Shown: positions 59,234 through 64,000 of the stretch, one piece after another
How positions within the stretch are numbered: the first letter of the stretch is position 1
How the letters are laid out: each line of letters starts with the position of its first letter
Assembly: GCF_000026365.1 (NCBI RefSeq)
Contig: NC_012995.1
Location: forward strand, 870,501-934,500
Source: Zygosaccharomyces rouxii
Lineage: Eukaryota > Ascomycota > Saccharomycetes > Saccharomycetales > Saccharomycetaceae
Direction of reading: 5' to 3'
DNA: 64,000 nucleotides
Program-made: the position numbers and the translations under genes
Notes under the pieces: generated by a model
The model's database searches: none
Seen by the model: the letters and a program-made list of their open reading frames with translations, nothing else
What the model was told of the DNA's origin: nothing

Positions 59234-61777
59234 TTAGGAAGGGTTAATTATTGACCTTAGTTTTTCCTTTAAATCGTTAGTATCAGTGGTTTCCTCCAAA
59301 TCCAAATCCCATAACAAAAATCTTTTCACTATTTCTTGGTTCTGTTGTAGATCTGCAATTTCAGTTTCAGTCAATCTCCCACAGTAATCAACCATATCGT
59401 AACCTTGATTCATCAGGGACGCCAGCTCATTGGCTCTAGTAACAATTGGTCTATCTACTCCACAAACTTTTGCACAATAGATACCAAAAGACTCTCTAGA
59501 GATACCTTCCTGGACCGAATACAAAAAGGTGATGCCAAAATTTTCTTTATGAACATCTATCGCCTGTGATTGACTCTCTTGATTTAGCAACAAAATATCG
59601 GTAGTATAATGCTTAACACCCAATACATCCTCTGACAAAATTCCATTTTTAAATAATTCATGAAAATGCGTACATCCTATTATTCGAGGGCACCTTTGAT
59701 CTTTAGATGAAACACTAATAACGGATCCAAAGAGTGCCGGTCCATCTGCAATATCAGTACCCTTCCCAAACTCATCGACTAAGATTAAACTTTTTTCTGT
59801 CGCCAGCGACAAACATTTAGCCATTTGTAAAGAATCGAGGGCAAATGAACTTTGATCTTTAGTCATAGTCTCTCGTGTTTGAATCCTAGTCAATATTTTA
59901 TCCACAATACCAATTTTTGCCCTTTTAGCAGGAACAAAACAACCAATTTGAGCCAAGAGCACTATGAGACCATTTTGAGTGAGAAATACGGACTTACCAG
60001 ATTGGTTAGCACCTGTTAAGATGGCAATCCGTTCGAACCCACTTTCAAACCACGCCGACGGATTTGAAACGTGAAACGGGCCGCCATTTAACGAGATGCT
60101 ATTTGGGATATAAGTATTAACCATGGTCTCGTAGAGCGCATGTCTACCTTCTTCCACTTCTAATATACAACTTTTTTCTGATATTTCTGGTTCCACGTAA
60201 TTTCTTGATTCTGATACATAGGCAAAGGATAGTAGCACTTCTAATTCTGCTAATAAATGCCTGTAGAAGCATAACATTTCCCTTTGTTCTAATACATGGT
60301 TTTGTAATGAATGTAGAATGTCAATCTCTAGATCAAATATCAAAGTATGAACGTCACCAAATTCATTATCCAATTCATTGACACGGTAATTTTTGTAATA
60401 GATATTAGTTTCTGTCCTAAAGATTTCATCCCATTGTAAATCTTGAGAAATCCATTCTGCTTGCTCAAAACCGATCTCTAATGTGACCATATACCCCAAC
60501 TGTGGAATATAAACTGCATTAACTAAGCTTTCATCAATCGCATCAGTATCGATCCCTTGCCCCACCAAAGAATTTAGAATGGTAATTTCAGCATCTTTTG
60601 CAACACTGCACAAAATAGCCTCCAAACTATTGTAAACATTTCTACAGTGGTCTAGCCTCGAATCCACTCCATCACGTATCGCTATACTCTTAGTCTCTTT
60701 CGAAGTTTCTAAATCAATAACATCGTTAATTCTCGCCGAGAGTCGCTTGACTATTTTAGAATTAACTGTTTGTTGTATACGGGTGAAAATGTTTTGATTA
60801 CTTCTATCGAACCGTAACATGGAAACCAATCGGTAAACTTGCAAACTTCTTGTAAGGAAATCTAACAATGAGCACCAACTGTTCACAGTGGTTTTTCCCT
60901 CTTGTAATTGATTCATAGTTGATATTACATTGGGCATACGTTTAGCCGCTGTCCGTAATTCTTCAAACAGAGAGGCATTAGTTCTATTCAACAATGTTCT
61001 AATAATATCATAACGTTTCACTATCATCTCCTTATTGGTTAAGGGCCCAGTAATCCAAGATCTGAGTTTTTTCTTCCCCATTTCTGAAAGATCTTGTCCA
61101 AGCAGCTCCCAAACGCTAAAACAAGCATTTTGAACCAATTTATCTTGCCCCATCTTTTGCATTTGCGGTAAAACGTTTAACGAGAATAGACTATCTTCAT
61201 CGATAAAAGCGCGGTCTTTTAAATCTAACGACTCGATCTGATAGATTATTTCGTTACTTCTTGGCAGTAGAGTAGTTGAACTATCGTCTTCAAATCCATT
61301 TTCACCATTTTTGTTTAACCATGATAGCAGACAATTAATCGTTGCTGCAGTTACACATGTGGAACCATTTGAATTAACTATCGAATGCTTTAGAAGGGAA
61401 AATCCACGGTGGCCTGCCACTGATAATAGCTCCACCTCACTTGAGCGGTTAAAACTATCACTTGCTTGCAATTCAAGTTTACAGCCGTTGTTTGAACATA
61501 TTTTCTCAATGTAGTTATAACTTATCTCATCTAATCTAGCAGAAATTAGACAAACTTGAGGATTATTCACCAATATAAGTGATTCTGCAATCATACTAGT
61601 CTCATCGCTTTTTGAAATCGATAATAATTGGTCTTGCATTAATATCTTTAAAGTTCCAGTAGACCCCTCTAATAAACAACATCCGAGTTTATCCCTTAGC
61701 ACCTCAATACACAGTATGTTTGATTCTCCAATACTAAAACTCTCATCTGCAATAAAAGAGCTTATATCCTGATCCAT
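59234..61777 (-). CDS. MSH5: Meiotic MutS homologue Msh5
   Basis: Msh5 forms the MutS-gamma clamp with Msh4, stabilising Holliday-type intermediates and promoting interfering crossovers in meiosis; it has no mismatch-repair role. 847 residues (S. cerevisiae 901). The mismatch-recognition domain I of repair MutS proteins is reduced or missing, as in the family. The lever/clamp core covers about 180-560. The ATPase domain has Walker A GANQSGKSVFLTQ (about residue 590), Walker B LILVDEFGKGTD and the TRIQTRETMTKDQSSFALD signature. It ends in a helix-turn-helix dimerisation segment. ATG at 61777. Matches YDL154W. Confidence 0.96.
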   Translation of the reverse strand: MDQDISSFIADESFSIGESNILCIEVLRDKLGCCLLEGSTGTLKILMQDQLLSISKSDETSMIAESLILVNNPQVCLISARLDEISYNYIEKICSNNGCKLELQASDSFNRSSEVELLSVAGHRGFSLLKHSIVNSNGSTCVTAATINCLLSWLNKNGENGFEDDSSTTLLPRSNEIIYQIESLDLKDRAFIDEDSLFSLNVLPQMQKMGQDKLVQNACFSVWELLGQDLSEMGKKKLRSWITGPLTNKEMIVKRYDIIRTLLNRTNASLFEELRTAAKRMPNVISTMNQLQEGKTTVNSWCSLLDFLTRSLQVYRLVSMLRFDRSNQNIFTRIQQTVNSKIVKRLSARINDVIDLETSKETKSIAIRDGVDSRLDHCRNVYNSLEAILCSVAKDAEITILNSLVGQGIDTDAIDESLVNAVYIPQLGYMVTLEIGFEQAEWISQDLQWDEIFRTETNIYYKNYRVNELDNEFGDVHTLIFDLEIDILHSLQNHVLEQREMLCFYRHLLAELEVLLSFAYVSESRNYVEPEISEKSCILEVEEGRHALYETMVNTYIPNSISLNGGPFHVSNPSAWFESGFERIAILTGANQSGKSVFLTQNGLIVLLAQIGCFVPAKRAKIGIVDKILTRIQTRETMTKDQSSFALDSLQMAKCLSLATEKSLILVDEFGKGTDIADGPALFGSVISVSSKDQRCPRIIGCTHFHELFKNGILSEDVLGVKHYTTDILLLNQESQSQAIDVHKENFGITFLYSVQEGISRESFGIYCAKVCGVDRPIVTRANELASLMNQGYDMVDYCGRLTETEIADLQQNQEIVKRFLLWDLDLEETTDTNDLKEKLRSIINPS

Positions 61778-61981
61778 TTTCTTGTCTTTCGTTAACGTGG
61801 GAAGTAAAAGTTAACTATTTAACCGCCAACCACTTCCCGCCCGCTCCTCCTTATATATAGGAACCATAACATCAACATAGAGAAAGAACCCAAAATAATA
61901 CAGATAATCAAAATGTATTAATAAAACAAGATATTATACGATAAGCTCATGCACATTATTAAAAAACTAATATAATAAAAT

Positions 61982-63427
61982 TCAAATAGATGACTGATCA
62001 ATCCTCCTCTCAGCCAATGCAATCCATTTGGCGACTACTTGAGCCGATCTATGCTGTCTACGTTCTGAATATTTTTTCCAAATGGCTTGATGACGTCTTT
62101 CAGCAAACCTACAATTTTCCAATATTACAGTCGCTAGTGGGAAAATTTGTTCTTGAGTATAACCAGAATAATAGATATGTTTCAAGGTCCATTCATTACA
62201 ACCCAGAATAATTCTACTGAGGAAATATGCACCCGTTGCTAACCAGCTTGGTGGAGCTGCAACTAACTTAGAATCCATCGTTGTTGTTTCTAAAAGATAT
62301 TTGGCTAAAGTCCTAGTATCGTATTCATAATCATCGGCTTTACTAATCCTTCTTAAAAATGAAAAGGGACCTGGCCAACCAATTTCAAAATCTAACGTAT
62401 CAATCATGAATTTCTCAGCTTTAACGATATCTTCCTTTGTATAGGCATGGTCTAACATGTAAACGATGTCATTTAACGTTGGACAATTAATTTCTTCATA
62501 TTTAGCTGCCACAAATAACGCGGCTGCCCCCACAAGTTGAAATCTGTTTAATGTAACAGTTTTCCTCGAAAGAAACCTATCAATGATATTAACAGTCAAA
62601 TAAAGAGTTTCAGGTAATAACTGAAATCTGGAGTGTACTTGAATAATCCAATCTATTAGTGTACTTCTATAGGACCATTTTAATTCTGGTTGTATATCCA
62701 TGTAGGAGGGATTCGGCCTATATTTCATTTCTAATTCTCTTAGATATTCAAATATTTCGGTACTAAGCTCTGAAACCATAACCACGTCATAAGTATCATC
62801 ATCTAATGGATCTGGCGAATCACGATGATATTCTCTAAAGGCTTGATCTAAAATAGCCTCACTTCTTTCATTAAAGACAGGTGACAGAGGTTCATTACTG
62901 TCATCATCGCTGTCATCATCATCATCTTCCTCATCTTCCTCCTCCTCCTCATCATCATCCTCATTCACCTCCGTTTGATCTTCCACTACAGCATCCGCAT
63001 GCTCATTTCCTATCATTTCATTTCTCTTTAAAACGTCAACATATACCTCCGATTGATCTACCGATCGTTGTACCTTATGTTGCGATTGCAATTGTTTATT
63101 TTCCAATTCATCGATTGCAACATACCTCTCATTTCTACCCATACTTGCACGTTTAGGTCCCCCATTTTCTACTGTTGATGTTGTTGCTAATTGCTTTACA
63201 GAAGCATTATTAATATACATCCTATTAGAAACTTGTGAGGTAACATCGCTTAATGCTACCCTGTGCTGCTGAAATGGCGCATGCTGATGTTGATGTGCTT
63301 GTTGATTTTGGCCTTGTCTCTGCTTGTAATGAGCCATTGCAATTCCTACATCGCCATATTCGGTGTTTTCATTTTCCTTTGCATATTCCTGAGGTGCTGA
63401 ACTAGTCGAATGAGAACTGTAGTGCAT
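61982..63427 (-). CDS. CLB3: B-type cyclin Clb3/Clb4
   Basis: Cdk1 B-type cyclin promoting S phase and spindle assembly, the single pre-duplication relative of S. cerevisiae CLB3 (YDL155W) and CLB4 (YLR210W). 481 residues. The N-terminal regulatory part has a KEN box (AKENEN, residues 17-19) and a D-box-like RVALSDVTS (about 56-64), both APC/C degradation signals. A very acidic run follows (about 150-175, EDDDEEEEEDEEDDDD). The cyclin N-box starts near 225 (MDIQPELKWSYRSTLIDWIIQVH) with the LLPETLYLTVNIIDRFLS helix. The cyclin C-box follows with PFSFLRRISKADDYEYDTRTLAKYLLE. ATG at 63427. Choice of symbol between CLB3 and CLB4 is conventional. Confidence 0.94.
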   Translation of the reverse strand: MHYSSHSTSSAPQEYAKENENTEYGDVGIAMAHYKQRQGQNQQAHQHQHAPFQQHRVALSDVTSQVSNRMYINNASVKQLATTSTVENGGPKRASMGRNERYVAIDELENKQLQSQHKVQRSVDQSEVYVDVLKRNEMIGNEHADAVVEDQTEVNEDDDEEEEEDEEDDDDDSDDDSNEPLSPVFNERSEAILDQAFREYHRDSPDPLDDDTYDVVMVSELSTEIFEYLRELEMKYRPNPSYMDIQPELKWSYRSTLIDWIIQVHSRFQLLPETLYLTVNIIDRFLSRKTVTLNRFQLVGAAALFVAAKYEEINCPTLNDIVYMLDHAYTKEDIVKAEKFMIDTLDFEIGWPGPFSFLRRISKADDYEYDTRTLAKYLLETTTMDSKLVAAPPSWLATGAYFLSRIILGCNEWTLKHIYYSGYTQEQIFPLATVILENCRFAERRHQAIWKKYSERRQHRSAQVVAKWIALAERRIDQSSI

Positions 63428-64000
63428 CTCAATCCCCTTATCTATTAAACCTTAGGTGTTCTCAGTTTTTGAATCCACAAGTATTTCCCGATGCAAATTA
63501 ATACACTTCAACAACCTTTTCTCTCTAGAAGGAGAGTAGAAAAAGGCTAAAATAAAAATGCAGAGGGCAGAGAAAAGGGTCTTTTCAAAAATCTCTGGAA
63601 GAGCCTTTTAGTTATATTGAGAACCTCAACAAGTCGCTGTTTCTGAAACTTCTTTTGCGAACCTCTTTATTTTTTTACCTTCTTTTCAACTTCCTTCGAC
63701 CTTTCGGTTTACAAAAACAAAAACTAACTGGGCAAAACGAAAACATTGAAAAACTTCAGTAGTTTGAGAAACAAAAATAATTGGAAAGATAAATAAAAAC
63801 ATGTACAACGCGATTCTCATTCCCATTGAAATCGTAGTTGTTTTTGTTTTTATTTGCTTCTGCAGCTATCAATTGATTTGATACGATCAAATGAATCAAT
63901 GGATCAATGAATCGATGAGTGAATCGACCTGATAACGCCAATACAGTTCCTTAATCTTGCTTCTCTTGATTTGTAAATAAAAACGCTTTACCGCTTGAAT
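63428..64000. other. Region upstream of CLB3/CLB4 to the window end
   Basis: A 573-bp 5' region of the cyclin gene, with T-rich and A-rich tracts. It contains imperfect 8-bp tandem repeats (63895-63918) and a Forkhead-like GTAAATA (63973-63979) far from the start. No Mcm1 site, ORF or RNA gene that I can support. Confidence 0.4.
63895..63918. repeat. Imperfect 8-bp tandem repeat
   Basis: Three adjacent units, ATCAATGG, ATCAATGA and ATCGATGA, lie about 470-490 bp upstream of the cyclin ATG, with related ATCAA and ATCGA words on either side. Confidence 0.5.

Noticed and set aside
63756..63941. A 61-codon minus-strand frame near the window end.
   Set aside because: No features, AT-rich intergenic composition, and it lies over the 8-bp repeats upstream of the cyclin gene.

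Overview
The window is nuclear DNA of a budding yeast of the family Saccharomycetaceae. Genes are compact and almost intron-free, CTG reads sensibly as leucine, and every long protein matches a Saccharomyces cerevisiae family. Gene order shows a lineage that did not undergo the whole-genome duplication. From TOA1 to TFB2 (about 0.2-37.3 kb) the genes alternate between the two duplicated S. cerevisiae segments on chromosomes XV (YOR194-YOR207) and XVI (YPL115-YPL122), with one gene where S. cerevisiae has the DED1/DBP1 pair. From COP1 to CLB3/CLB4 (about 38.2-63.4 kb) they alternate between chromosome IV (YDL145-YDL155) and chromosome XII (YLR210-YLR212). Zygosaccharomyces, Torulaspora or a close relative is my best guess; the genus is inference.

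Block 1: TOA1(-), SLK19(+), BEM3(+), LIP5(-), a short Cys-rich metallothionein-like gene(-), HOS3(-), MCA1(+), BFR1(-), IDI1(+), MRM1(-), HIS3(+), MRP51(-), DED1(+), a divergent ribonucleotide reductase large-subunit gene(-), VPS30(-), GEP3(-), NOC2(+), MEI5(+), RET1(-), TFB2(+). A 0.9-kb gene-free stretch then joins two ancestral linkage groups. Block 2: COP1(+), a Ser/Thr/Ala-rich secreted protein of unknown function(-), TUB4(+), LDB17(-), ATG38(+, with one intron), RPN5(-), NOP14(+), ATG9(-), RPC53(-), SAS10(+), MSH5(-), CLB3/CLB4(-).

Most genes are housekeeping: transcription (TOA1, TFB2, RET1, RPC53), ribosome assembly (NOC2, NOP14, SAS10, DED1), mitochondrial translation (MRM1, MRP51, GEP3), autophagy (VPS30, ATG38, ATG9), meiosis (MEI5, MSH5) and cell division (SLK19, TUB4, CLB3/4, BEM3). 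Several promoters carry PAC (GCGATGAG) and RRPE (TGAAAAATTTTT-like) elements, and at four loci a GATGA pentamer close to PAC is tandemly repeated. No tRNA, rRNA, transposon or CRISPR array was seen.

The least ordinary items are a 40-residue, 8-cysteine metallothionein-like gene between LIP5 and HOS3 with its own Reb1 and TATA sites; an RNR large subunit that keeps its catalytic cysteines but has lost the ATP-cone signature, including the Asp57 equivalent; nine RCCCTA cores within 128 bp between MRP51 and DED1; the GATGA arrays; and the lineage-specific secreted protein beside TUB4.
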